DNA of 12,753 bases from the NCBI GenBank assembly GCA_040752275.1, contig JBFMFH010000047.1, forward strand, positions 1-12,753. Direction: 5' to 3'. The stretch comes from JBFMFH01 sp040752275 (GTDB lineage Bacteria; Acidobacteriota; Vicinamibacteria; Vicinamibacterales; JAKQTR01). Position 1 is the stretch's first letter, and each line of letters begins with the position of its first letter. The notes below the pieces were generated by a model, which worked only from the letters and a program-made list of their open reading frames with translations, ran no database searches and was not told the DNA's origin. This document shows positions 1-7,636 of this stretch, piece by piece. Position numbers and translations under genes: made by a program.

Positions 1-2
1 CG

Positions 3-98
3 GCCTACGAGGCCCGATTCCAACAAGCTCGGGCGCGGCGCCTGGCTGCGACGGCCAAGGACCTCGGGTTTCAACTCGTTCGCGTCAGCGCCGCGTAG
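3..98 (+). CDS. C-terminal fragment of an unidentified protein (cut by window edge)
   Basis: An open frame enters from the left edge and ends at a TAG at 96-98, leaving 31 residues. The visible tail is rich in Arg, Ala and Gln (it includes ARFQQARARRLAATAKDLGF) and ends in a short hydrophobic strand-like stretch, FQLVRVSAA. A basic helix followed by LGF-x-LV resembles the C-terminal ends of some transposases, but the fragment is too short to assign and I give no function. About three quarters of third codon positions are G or C, which fits real coding sequence in this genome. The stop lies only 11 nt before the first copy of the intergenic repeat at 110-125. Confidence 0.35.
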   Translation, partial: AYEARFQQARARRLAATAKDLGFQLVRVSAA

Positions 99-109
99 CG
101 CCTGCGCGA

Positions 110-137
110 AGGATCACAGACGAGCCCCGGAGGCGTG
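110..137 (+). repeat. Intergenic repeat, copy 1 (AGGATCACAGACGAGC core)
   Basis: The 16-nt core AGGATCACAGACGAGC at 110-125 is identical to the core at 8703-8718 and differs by one base from that at 8814-8829. In this copy the GC-rich right half (126-137) diverges from the other two. It lies between the end of the upstream fragment and the -10 box of the dioxygenase gene, 25 nt before TATAAT. Its function is unknown. Confidence 0.6.
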
Positions 138-150
138 ACGCGTTCGCGCG

Positions 151-156
151 TATAAT
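151..156 (+). promoter_or_regulatory. -10 box (TATAAT) of the ygiD-like gene
   Basis: A perfect TATAAT at 151-156 stands out in very GC-rich surroundings. Transcription would begin near 163, giving a leader of about 17 nt. A GGGGGA stretch at 170-175 can serve as ribosome binding site before the ATG at 181. No good -35 hexamer is visible 16-18 nt upstream. Confidence 0.6.
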
Positions 157-180
157 CGCGGCAATCCTCGGGGGACTGCC

Positions 181-1044
181 ATGACGGATTCGGTCCGGAC
201 CTCGTCTCAGCCCGAGCGCCGCGTGCTGCGGCAGCCTCGTGTGCCGAGTGCGTTTGTCGCGCACGGGTCGCCCATGACGGTCATGGATCGCGAGTTCGCG
301 GCCGCTCTGGGTAAGTTCTTCCGCCGGCATCGCCAGGTCAAGGCCCTGCTGGTGGTCTCCGCCCACTGGCAGGTCGACGGCGCAATCCGCGTCTCGAGCA
401 GTCCCCGGCCGAAGCTCCTCTACGACTTCTCGGGGTTCCCCGGGTGGTTGTATGAGGTGGGCTATCCGTGTCCGGGAGAGCCGTCCCTGGCTCAGTACGC
501 TGCCATCCGCCTCGAGCAGGCCGGCCTCGAGGCCCGCCTCGATCCGGATCGGGGTCTCGACCACGGTGTTTGGGTCCCGCTCAGTCTGGCCTACCCGGAG
601 GCCCGCATCCCCGTCGTGCAGGTTTCGCTGCCATCGCCGGCCACACCCGACAGGCTGCTCGCCATGGGGCGGGCACTCGCCCCGCTTCGCTACGGCGGGG
701 TGATGCTCGTCGGAACGGGCGGCATCACCCACAACCTCGCCTTGCTCGACCCCGAGTCGCCACCGGGCATGGTCGAGCCCTGGGCCGAGGAGTTCGACCT
801 GTGGGTCCACGAGCGCGTCCGCCAACTCGATGCGGACGCCTTGGCCGACGCCGCGCAGAAGGCTCCGCACATGCGACTCGCTGCGCCGTCGAGCGAGCAC
901 CTCGATCCGTTGCTGTTCGTCATGGGAACAGCCATGCCTGGGGATTCGCTGCGCGACATCTACGCCGGCTTCCGGTTCGGCAGTCTGTCCTTGCGATCGT
1001 TCGCCCTGGTGGGCCGCCGCCGTGAGGACCGGGGAGAGCGGTGA
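181..1044 (+). CDS. ygiD: DODA-type (YgiD/LigB-fold) extradiol aromatic ring-opening dioxygenase
   Basis: This 287-residue protein belongs to the class III extradiol dioxygenase family that includes bacterial YgiD and plant 4,5-DOPA dioxygenase. These are cytosolic enzymes that bind one divalent metal (Zn in YgiD, Fe in others) and open catechol rings. The family signature is visible: AHGSP with His28, SAHW with His62, GLDHG with His128, GGITHNL with His183 and SSEHLDPL with His239. His28, His62 and the later His residues match the metal-binding and catalytic positions of the family. The length is usual (about 260-290), with a short N-terminal extension of about 20 residues before the core. 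The ATG at 181 has a purine-rich site six bases upstream and sits just after a TATAAT box. The gene is monocistronic and convergent with leuB, and no other aromatic-degradation gene is near, so the natural substrate cannot be read from context. Confidence 0.88.
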   Translation: MTDSVRTSSQPERRVLRQPRVPSAFVAHGSPMTVMDREFAAALGKFFRRHRQVKALLVVSAHWQVDGAIRVSSSPRPKLLYDFSGFPGWLYEVGYPCPGEPSLAQYAAIRLEQAGLEARLDPDRGLDHGVWVPLSLAYPEARIPVVQVSLPSPATPDRLLAMGRALAPLRYGGVMLVGTGGITHNLALLDPESPPGMVEPWAEEFDLWVHERVRQLDADALADAAQKAPHMRLAAPSSEHLDPLLFVMGTAMPGDSLRDIYAGFRFGSLSLRSFALVGRRREDRGER

Positions 1045-1393
1045 ACCACGACGACGGGTTGGATCCCCGGGGAGTCGCCGAGAGACCGGAGACAGAGAAC
1101 CGCCGTCGGTGACTGAGGAACGGAAGGCAGCTCGGAGTTGCGCAGTCTGGGGCCGGGTTCTGTACAGACAGTAGCCCGTCGCCCGGTCCCGAGGGTTTCT
1201 GGCCCCCATCAGATTCCCCCAAGCCCAAGCGGCGGGCTGCTGTCCCTGCATTTTTGCAACGCCAATGCCAACCGCACACCGGCGAACGGGCCATCGATTT
1301 CCGAGGGAATCAGGCCGAATGCACGGGAAACCGGCGCAGACGAGTGGCGGGAACCCGACGGTCCGCCGGAAGTCCGGCGCCGCTCGGGCTAGT
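1045..1393. other. Convergent intergenic region without a recognised gene
   Basis: These 349 bp separate the 3' ends of the dioxygenase gene and leuB. Open frames crossing it have no family resemblance and poor composition, so I call no gene. Two hairpin elements are visible: AGCCC/GGGCT (1222-1226 with 1234-1238), followed 12 nt later by a five-T run at 1251-1255, and the 6-bp stem at 1364-1379 next to leuB. The minus strand contains GTACAGAACCCGGC near 1152-1165, which superficially recalls the 3' end of RNase P RNA, but the other conserved blocks are absent. Confidence 0.5.
1364..1379 (-). terminator. Hairpin just downstream of leuB
   Basis: A perfect 6-bp stem, CGCCGG (1364-1369) with CCGGCG (1374-1379), closes a 4-nt loop 14 nt beyond the leuB stop codon. 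On the leuB strand no run of T follows, so it is not a classical intrinsic terminator. It may act as a 3'-end stabiliser or a weak stop. Confidence 0.35.
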
Positions 1394-2491
1394 TCACGAG
1401 CTCGGAACCGTCGACGACACTCGAACGCGCACCCGATCGGCAATCAGGCGTGCCATCTCCCGGCAGCCAATCGCAGATCCGCGGCCCGGCTCCACGAGGT
1501 CGGCCGTCCGCGCGCCGCCGGCGAGCGTTGACGCGACAGCTTGCTCGACCGCCGACGCCTCGTGCTCCAGCCGAAGCCCGTGGCGCAGCATCATGGCGAC
1601 CGAGAGGATCATGCCGATCGGATTGGCCACGTCTCGCCCGGCCAGCGTCGGCGCCGAGCCGTGGACGGGCTCGAACAGTCCAACTCCATCCCCGAGGCTG
1701 GCCGACGGCAAGAGGCCCAGCGACCCGACGATGGCACCGGCCTCATCTGACAGGATGTCCCCGAACAGGTTCTCGGTGAGGACGACGTCGAACTGCCTGG
1801 GATCGAGCGCGAGCGCCATGGCGCACGCATCGACATACATGTGGTCGAGCACCACATCGGGATGGCGAGCCGCCACATCCTCGACCACGCGCCGCCACAA
1901 CTGTGACACCTCGAGCACGTTGGCCTTGTCGACGGACGTCAGGCGCCGGCGCCTCCGAGCAGCCAGGCGGAAGGCATGCTCCGCCACGCGTTCCACCTCC
2001 AGGCGACTGTAGGCCATCGTGTTGACGGCTGACGCGAACTGGGCATCGATGCCCCGCGGCTCGCCGAAGTAGAGCCCCCCTGTCAGTTCGCGCACGAAGA
2101 TGAGGTCGGTCCCCTCGACGCGTTCCGCCCTGAGCGGGCCGGTGGACTCGAGGCCAGGCCAGAGGCGGGCCGGCCGGAGATTCGCGTAGACCCCCAGAGC
2201 CTTCCGTATGTCGAGGAGTCCCCGCTCGGGTCGAAGGTGGCGCGGTGCCTGGTCGAATGCCGGGTCGCCGACGGCGCCGAGCAGGACGGCGTCGGCGGAG
2301 CGACAGGCGCTCAGCGTGTCGGCGGGCAACGGGGTGCCGTGCTGGCGGATGGCCGCGCCACCAATCGCATGGCGATCGAGGTCGATCCGGTGCCCGCCCG
2401 GTTCGGCGGCGGCGGCGAGCACGCCCAGGGCGGCGTCGACGACCTCTGGGCCGATGCCGTCTCCCGGCAGCACGACGACACGCGCGTTCAC
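1394..2491 (-). CDS. leuB: 3-isopropylmalate dehydrogenase
   Basis: LeuB oxidises and decarboxylates (2R,3S)-3-isopropylmalate to 2-oxoisocaproate using NAD+, the third dedicated step of leucine synthesis. The 365-residue protein matches the usual family length. Visible landmarks are LPGDGIGPE near the N-terminus, the substrate arginines Arg96 (DIRKALG), Arg106 (NLRP) and Arg134 (FVRELTGGLYFG, with Tyr141), the catalytic lysine Lys189 (SVDKANVL), the metal-binding ILSDEAG segment and the HGSAP nucleotide loop. The open frame continues far upstream over leuA, so the start must be chosen: GTG at 2491 lies seven bases after GGAG and directly precedes the conserved N-terminus. leuA ends 47 bp upstream, so the two are probably one transcript. 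An Arg-rich patch (AARRRRRL) just before the catalytic lysine is mildly unusual. Confidence 0.95.
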   Translation of the reverse strand: MNARVVVLPGDGIGPEVVDAALGVLAAAAEPGGHRIDLDRHAIGGAAIRQHGTPLPADTLSACRSADAVLLGAVGDPAFDQAPRHLRPERGLLDIRKALGVYANLRPARLWPGLESTGPLRAERVEGTDLIFVRELTGGLYFGEPRGIDAQFASAVNTMAYSRLEVERVAEHAFRLAARRRRRLTSVDKANVLEVSQLWRRVVEDVAARHPDVVLDHMYVDACAMALALDPRQFDVVLTENLFGDILSDEAGAIVGSLGLLPSASLGDGVGLFEPVHGSAPTLAGRDVANPIGMILSVAMMLRHGLRLEHEASAVEQAVASTLAGGARTADLVEPGRGSAIGCREMARLIADRVRVRVSSTVPSS

Positions 2492-2538
2492 TTCACCGCT
2501 CCTTGCTCGCTGTCCGGCCGCCGTGTCCGTCTGGCCTG

Positions 2539-3816
<1,278 letters not shown>

Positions 3817-3819
<3 letters not shown>

Positions 3820-3833
3820 GGGAGCCTCCCGTG
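3817..3833 (-). promoter_or_regulatory. Imperfect palindrome over the leuA ribosome binding site and start codon
   Basis: On the leuA strand CACGGGAGGCTCCCATG is an inverted repeat with 8-nt arms and one mismatch. It covers the GGGAGG Shine-Dalgarno (3825-3830) and the ATG (3817-3819). In RNA the inner part can pair only as a short GGG/CCC stem, which would still mask the ribosome binding site. It could equally be a protein site or chance. Confidence 0.35.
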
Positions 3834-3841
3834 CTCAGGCG

Positions 3842-3880
3842 TTTATACGCTTGGCAACTTGAAGCGCACAAACTTATAAT
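3842..3880. promoter_or_regulatory. Divergent leuA / lysR promoters with a T-N11-A LysR box
   Basis: For the regulator (+), TTGGCA (3851-3856) and TATAAT (3875-3880) are separated by 18 nt, a near-consensus sigma70-type promoter. For leuA (-), TATAAA (3847-3842) is a plausible -10 box but its -35 is poor. Between them CGCTTGGCAACTTGAAGCG (3848-3866) is a perfect 5-bp inverted repeat with a 9-nt spacer. It contains the LysR-family signature T-N11-A (T3851, A3863). It overlaps the -35 box of lysR, as expected for negative autoregulation, and abuts the leuA -10. The weak -35 on the leuA side would suit an activator-dependent promoter. Binding is inferred. Confidence 0.65.
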
Positions 3881-3905
3881 TCTTACAGTTTCATTAGGAT
3901 GATTT

Positions 3906-4826
3906 ATGGACATGCACGAACTCCAGGTGTTTCTCTCCGTCGCCGCCGAACGCAGCTTCTCGAAGGCGGCCGCCAAGCTCCACCGGACGCAGGCGGCGGT
4001 CAGCCAGGCCATCAGGCGTCTCGAGGAGGACCTGGGCGAGCGTCTCATCGATCGCGGGACCCGCGACGGCCGGCTCACCGAGGCGGGTCTCGTCTTGCGC
4101 GATCACGCCGAACGTCTCATGCGTCTCGCCGAAGAGACCCGCTCGGCCGTTCGAGAGGTGCACGACCTGCGCCGCGGCCGGGTGCTCGTCGGGGCCAACG
4201 AGGGTACCGTTCACGGCCTGCTGCCGATCGTCGTCCGTTTCAAGCAGCGGTACCCGGATATCCACATCGATGTCCGCCGGGTGCCTGCCCGGCAGATCGC
4301 CGCCGAAGTCGAGCAGGGCAGCCTGGACCTCGGCATCCTCACGTTCCATCCGGCCTCGCGCGGCGTCGCAACGCTCGCGCTCGGCCTCGACGACCTCGTG
4401 CTTCTGGTCCCGCCCGACCATCCGTTTGCGCGCCGCCGGGTGGTGCACATGGCCGAGGTCGGACGCCAGCCCATCGTCGCCCACAACGACCCGTCGCCGG
4501 CACGGGAACGGGTGCTCCGCACCTACGAGCGGCGCCACGAGGAACTGAACATCCAGGTCTCGCTCCCGAGTCTCGACGCCGTCAAACGCGCCGTGGGCAT
4601 GGGCTTGGGCGTGGCCATCCTGCCGAAGCGGTGCGCGCTGGCGGAACTGGCGCACGGCGAGCTGGCGGCCATCAGGATTCCCGAGGTCCGCATGCGCCGG
4701 CAGCTGCGTCTCGTGTACCGGCGGACGGGCGAGCGGTCCCGTGCGGCTGAGGAGTTCATGGCGATCGCCCAGGAATACGCCCTGAGACCGCCATCAGCTG
4801 ATTCGTCTCGCCCGAGGACCCCATGA
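3906..4826 (+). CDS. LysR-family transcriptional regulator, divergent from leuA
   Basis: This 306-residue protein has the LysR layout: an N-terminal winged helix-turn-helix (about residues 3-62, with FSKAAAKLHRTQAAVSQAIRRL as recognition region), a linker helix (65-90), then a two-lobed periplasmic-binding-protein-like effector domain starting at VLVGANEG. In the latter, PIVVRFKQRYPDI, the LDLGIL segment and the AVGMGLGVAILP segment are typical landmarks. ATG 3906 follows AGGA by seven bases; a second ATG two codons later is less likely. It is transcribed away from leuA and towards leuD, which makes it a good candidate leucine-pathway regulator, analogous in position to LeuO of enterobacteria. 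I cannot tell its subfamily or effector from sequence; 2-isopropylmalate or leucine are natural guesses. The last 15 or so residues are a Ser/Pro/Arg-rich tail. Confidence 0.9.
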   Translation: MDMHELQVFLSVAAERSFSKAAAKLHRTQAAVSQAIRRLEEDLGERLIDRGTRDGRLTEAGLVLRDHAERLMRLAEETRSAVREVHDLRRGRVLVGANEGTVHGLLPIVVRFKQRYPDIHIDVRRVPARQIAAEVEQGSLDLGILTFHPASRGVATLALGLDDLVLLVPPDHPFARRRVVHMAEVGRQPIVAHNDPSPARERVLRTYERRHEELNIQVSLPSLDAVKRAVGMGLGVAILPKRCALAELAHGELAAIRIPEVRMRRQLRLVYRRTGERSRAAEEFMAIAQEYALRPPSADSSRPRTP

Positions 4827-4958
4827 CGGCATGAATGTCTTGGCCCGGCTGGACGCTCCTGAGGCCCCGAGTGGCGTGCACGTGAGTGCTTCCAGGATGG
4901 CCTTCGAGACGTGCGGTCTGCGGCGGAGCTTCGCGAGGAAGGGGCCCGGCGAGGACGG

Positions 4959-4979
4959 GGCCTAGCGGAGGCCTAGCGG
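4959..4979. repeat. Tandem GGCCTAGCGG pair with hairpin between lysR and leuD
   Basis: GGCCTAGCGG occurs twice, at 4959-4968 and 4970-4979, separated by one A. The unit forms a 5-bp stem with a 5-nt loop (4959-4963 with 4969-4973). It lies in the 171-bp gap between the convergent lysR and leuD 3' ends, 19 bp past the leuD stop on the leuD strand. No T tract follows on either strand, so it is at best a weak bidirectional terminator. Confidence 0.35.
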
Positions 4980-4997
4980 CCGGGGCCGGCGTTCGCG

Positions 4998-5609
4998 TCA
5001 GAATCCGGTCACGTACGGCAGGCGATCGGCCACTCTGCGAACCTCGTCCAGGTTGTCCAGCAGCAGGGCGGTAGCGTCCCAGGTTCCCGAGACGAAGGCC
5101 TCGCGCGCGGCATGGGGCATCGATGCCGGCCACACGTGCGATGCGGCACGCACCTCGCCCGCCGCGAGGTCGACCGAGACGCGCATGCCTGGTTCTTGTT
5201 CGACCAAGCCCTGGAGAGCGGCGACGTCCGCCCGGCGCAGCGACACGCAGGGCAGGCCGATCGCCGTCGCATTGCTGAAGAAGATCTCCGCGAACGACTC
5301 GCCGACCACCGCCCGGACGCCCTTCCGCACCAGGCCCTGCGGCGCGTGCTCGCGCGAGGAGCCGCACCCGAAGTTCCGGTTGACGACCAACACGGTGGCG
5401 CCTGCGTAGGCGGGATCGTCGAAGGGGTGGAGCCGGCCGCCGGCGGCCACCGCACGCCGGTCATCCTCGAACACGTGCGCCTCGAGCCCGTCGAAACTCA
5501 CGACGCGCAAGAAGCGCGCGGGCATGATCCGGTCCGTGTCGATGTCGTCGCCCCTCAGTGGCAACGCGGTCCCGTCCATTCGTGTCATCCGAGTGCCGGA
5601 GCGTTCCAC
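4998..5609 (-). CDS. leuD: 3-isopropylmalate dehydratase small subunit
   Basis: LeuD is the swivel-domain subunit that joins LeuC to form isopropylmalate isomerase, which interconverts 2- and 3-isopropylmalate. The 203-residue length is normal. GDDIDTDRIMPARFL near the N-terminus and NFGCGSSREHAP (residues 79-90) are the family signatures; the SSREH serines and arginine bind substrate. The start is GTG at 5609, one base after the leuC stop, with AAGGAG six bases upstream inside the end of leuC. A later ATG at 5588 lacks such a site. The one-base gap shows tight coupling to leuC for a 1:1 complex. The gene converges on lysR. Confidence 0.95.
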   Translation of the reverse strand: MERSGTRMTRMDGTALPLRGDDIDTDRIMPARFLRVVSFDGLEAHVFEDDRRAVAAGGRLHPFDDPAYAGATVLVVNRNFGCGSSREHAPQGLVRKGVRAVVGESFAEIFFSNATAIGLPCVSLRRADVAALQGLVEQEPGMRVSVDLAAGEVRAASHVWPASMPHAAREAFVSGTWDATALLLDNLDEVRRVADRLPYVTGF

Positions 5610-5610
5610 G

Positions 5611-7023
5611 CTAGACTCCTTCGGCCTGCAGCCGCCGCACGTCCACGACTTCGCCGGCCAGCGCCGAAGCCGCGACCATCGCCGGGCTCATCAGAAGCGT
5701 CCGCCCGGTCGGGCTGCCCTGCCGGCCCTTGAAGTTCCGATTCGAGGACGATGCGCACAACTCCCGTCCCTGGAGCCGGTCCGGGTTCATGGCCAGGCAC
5801 ATCGAACATCCGGCGTCGCGCCATTCGAACCCGGCCGCCCTGAATACTTCGTGCAGGCCCTCCCGCTCGGCGGCGCGGCGCACGCGCTGCGAGCCCGGCA
5901 CGACCAGCGCCCGAACGCGCGGCGAGACCTTTCGGCCCTGCACGATCGCCGCCGCCGCCCGCAGGTCCGAAAGCCGGCCATTCGTGCAGGACCCGATGAA
6001 CGCGACATCGATGGGTGTGCCTTCGATCGGGGCGCCGGGCTCGAGCCCCATGTAGGCCAGCGCTTCCGCCGCGGACTCGCCTTCGGCACCGGCGAGGGCC
6101 GCCGGGTCTGGAACCCGCTCATCGACTGCTGCCGACTGACCCGGGTTGATCCCCCAGGTCACCATCGGGCGCAGGGCGGCCCCATCTATCAGCACATCAT
6201 CGTCGTACCGCGCATCGGCGTCCGACGCCAGGGACCGCCACCAGGCGCACGCCCGGTCGAAGGCCTCGCCGCCGGGAGCAAATGGCCGCCCCTTGAGATA
6301 CGCGAAGGTGGTAGCGTCAGGATTCACGTAACCCGCCCGTGCCCCGCCTTCGATTGACATGTTGCACAGCGTCATCCGCTCGTCCATCGCCATCGCGCCG
6401 ACGACGGAGCCCGCGTATTCGTAGGCGAAGCCGACTCCGCCATTGACGCCGAGGCGGTTGATGATGGCCAGGATGACGTCCTTCGCCGTCACGCCGGACG
6501 TGAGGGCACCCTCGATGCGGATGCGGCGGACCTTGAGCGGGTCCATGGCGAGGCACTGGGACGCCAGGACATCGCGGACCTGGGAGGTACCAATCCCGAA
6601 GGCAATGGCCCCGAATGCCCCATGCGTCGCGGTGTGGCTGTCTCCGCACGCGACGGTCATGCCGGGTTGCGTGAGGCCGAGTTCCGGCCCGATGACGTGG
6701 ACGATGCCCTGGTCCGCGTGTCCCAGGCCGAACAGCCGAACATCGAATTCCCGGCAGTTGCGCTCGACGGCGGCCATCATCTGCTCGGCCATCGCGTCCG
6801 CGAACGGCCTTGGCTGGCCGTCGGTCGGCACGATGTGGTCAACGGTCGCGAACGTTCGCTCCGGGAACGCCACGCGGCGACCGCGCATCCGGAGCATGTC
6901 GAACGCCTGGGGACTGGTGACCTCATGCACCAGGTGCAGACCGATGAAGAGCTGCGTCTGACCTGAGGGAAGCCGCCGCACGGCGTGGCGCTCCCAGACC
7001 TTCTTCAACAGTGTGTCGCCCAT
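5611..7023 (-). CDS. leuC: 3-isopropylmalate dehydratase large subunit
   Basis: LeuC is the aconitase-fold catalytic subunit of isopropylmalate isomerase and carries a [4Fe-4S] cluster. The three cluster cysteines are present with the right spacing: Cys346 (GSCTNGR), Cys406 and Cys409 (AGCSMC). Other landmarks are HLVHEVTSPQAF, GDSHTATHGAFGA with the FGIGTSQV segment, and MSIEGGARAG. At 470 residues it is the usual length (E. coli 466), and the N-terminus MGDTLLKKVWERH matches the family, so ATG 7023 is well supported. No Shine-Dalgarno is seen; instead a TATAAT lies 10 nt upstream, implying a nearly leaderless mRNA. leuD follows after one base. The upstream ferredoxin gene, 39 bp away on the same strand, may read into it. 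Confidence 0.96.
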   Translation of the reverse strand: MGDTLLKKVWERHAVRRLPSGQTQLFIGLHLVHEVTSPQAFDMLRMRGRRVAFPERTFATVDHIVPTDGQPRPFADAMAEQMMAAVERNCREFDVRLFGLGHADQGIVHVIGPELGLTQPGMTVACGDSHTATHGAFGAIAFGIGTSQVRDVLASQCLAMDPLKVRRIRIEGALTSGVTAKDVILAIINRLGVNGGVGFAYEYAGSVVGAMAMDERMTLCNMSIEGGARAGYVNPDATTFAYLKGRPFAPGGEAFDRACAWWRSLASDADARYDDDVLIDGAALRPMVTWGINPGQSAAVDERVPDPAALAGAEGESAAEALAYMGLEPGAPIEGTPIDVAFIGSCTNGRLSDLRAAAAIVQGRKVSPRVRALVVPGSQRVRRAAEREGLHEVFRAAGFEWRDAGCSMCLAMNPDRLQGRELCASSSNRNFKGRQGSPTGRTLLMSPAMVAASALAGEVVDVRRLQAEGV

Positions 7024-7033
7024 GGGGAGTGGG

Positions 7034-7039
7034 ATTATA
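7034..7039 (-). promoter_or_regulatory. -10 box (TATAAT) of leuC, nearly leaderless
   Basis: On the minus strand a perfect TATAAT (7039-7034) is followed by 10 nt and then the leuC ATG (7023). With a start 6-8 nt after the box, the leader would be about 2-4 nt. The intervening CCCACTCCCC holds no ribosome binding site, which agrees with leaderless translation. No convincing -35 is visible. Confidence 0.6.
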
Positions 7040-7062
7040 CACGAGAGCCCGCTGACACTCCG

Positions 7063-7461
7063 TCACGTCCCCGATCGCGCCTGCGGTTCCAGCGCGCGCC
7101 GGAGGATCAGGGCATCCTCGACCGGGCGTCCTTCGACCAGGTGTTCCTGGATGATCCGCTCGAGCACAGGTGGATCGCACTCGTGGTACCAGGCGCCTTC
7201 CGGATAGACGACGGCGACCGGTCCCGCTTCGCAGATGCGCAGGCAGTTGGCTTTGGTCCGCAAGATGCCCCCCTGCTCGGAGAGGCCCAGCTCCGCCAAG
7301 CGGACCTTCAGGTAATCCCAGGCGGCGTTGGCACGCTCGCGGTCGCAGCACTTGGGCTTCGTTTGGTCGCAGCACAGGAAGATATGACGCTTGGCCACCG
7401 GGATCCCGACGCGCCGGGCCGCCGAGACGCCGGGCTTGGTGTGATGCTCAGCAGTCGCCAT
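7063..7461 (-). CDS. (2Fe-2S) ferredoxin, thioredoxin-fold type
   Basis: The 132-residue protein resembles the thioredoxin-like [2Fe-2S] ferredoxin family (as in Aquifex/Clostridium Fd and NuoE-like domains), small electron carriers of the cytosol. HIFLCCDQTKPKCC supplies cysteines at 30, 31, 38 and 39, and TKANCLRICEAGPVAVVYPEG supplies Cys73 and Cys77; the CxxxC-AGP-VAVVYPEG-W-Y pattern is characteristic. WYHECDPPVLERIIQEHL is the usual C-terminal helix region. About 20 N-terminal residues precede the fold, so a later start such as GTG at codon 22 is possible, but the ATG at 7461 lies six bases after a TAGAAT box, suiting a leaderless mRNA. It is 39 bp upstream of leuC. Its partner is unknown; a link to the Fe-S enzyme LeuCD is only positional. 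Confidence 0.85.
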   Translation of the reverse strand: MATAEHHTKPGVSAARRVGIPVAKRHIFLCCDQTKPKCCDRERANAAWDYLKVRLAELGLSEQGGILRTKANCLRICEAGPVAVVYPEGAWYHECDPPVLERIIQEHLVEGRPVEDALILRRALEPQARSGT

Positions 7462-7467
7462 CGCCTC

Positions 7468-7473
7468 ATTCTA
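7468..7473 (-). promoter_or_regulatory. -10 box (TAGAAT) placing ferredoxin start at the ATG
   Basis: TAGAAT on the minus strand (7473-7468) matches five of six consensus bases and is followed by GAGGCG and then ATG at 7461. The usual 6-7 nt spacing puts the transcription start on or next to the ATG. GAGG is too close to the ATG to act as a normal ribosome binding site. Confidence 0.5.
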
Positions 7474-7636
7474 CGCTGCCAGCCGGCCGCACCTGATGTC
7501 ACCACAAGTGGACACTCTGGCGCAACGAGCCTTGTCCGGGCCGTACTTGCCGGGCATTCCCGCCGTTCCTGTGATGGCACGCGACGTGCGACGGCAGGAG
7601 TCGGGTGTCGATCACCGACCCCAGGGAGCGTCTGCC

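Noticed and set aside
1140..1250. RNase P RNA on the minus strand, because of ACTGTC...ACAGAACCCGGC
   Set aside because: Only the 3'-end-like block is present; the GAGGAAAGTCC block and the rest of the core would have to lie inside leuB and are not there.
85..1443. Long open frame of 452 codons on the minus strand opposite the dioxygenase
   Set aside because: It is antisense to a gene with clear family motifs, has Arg/Pro/Gly-rich composition typical of high-GC shadow frames and shows no domain.
3820..3905. Leucine attenuator or leader peptide before leuA
   Set aside because: The predicted leader is only about 16 nt and there is no run of leucine codons or terminator hairpin pair.
7496..7636. 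47-residue N-terminal extension of the M48 protease
   Set aside because: It would bury the signal peptide; the ATG at 7637 has its own AGGGAG and starts a standard export signal.
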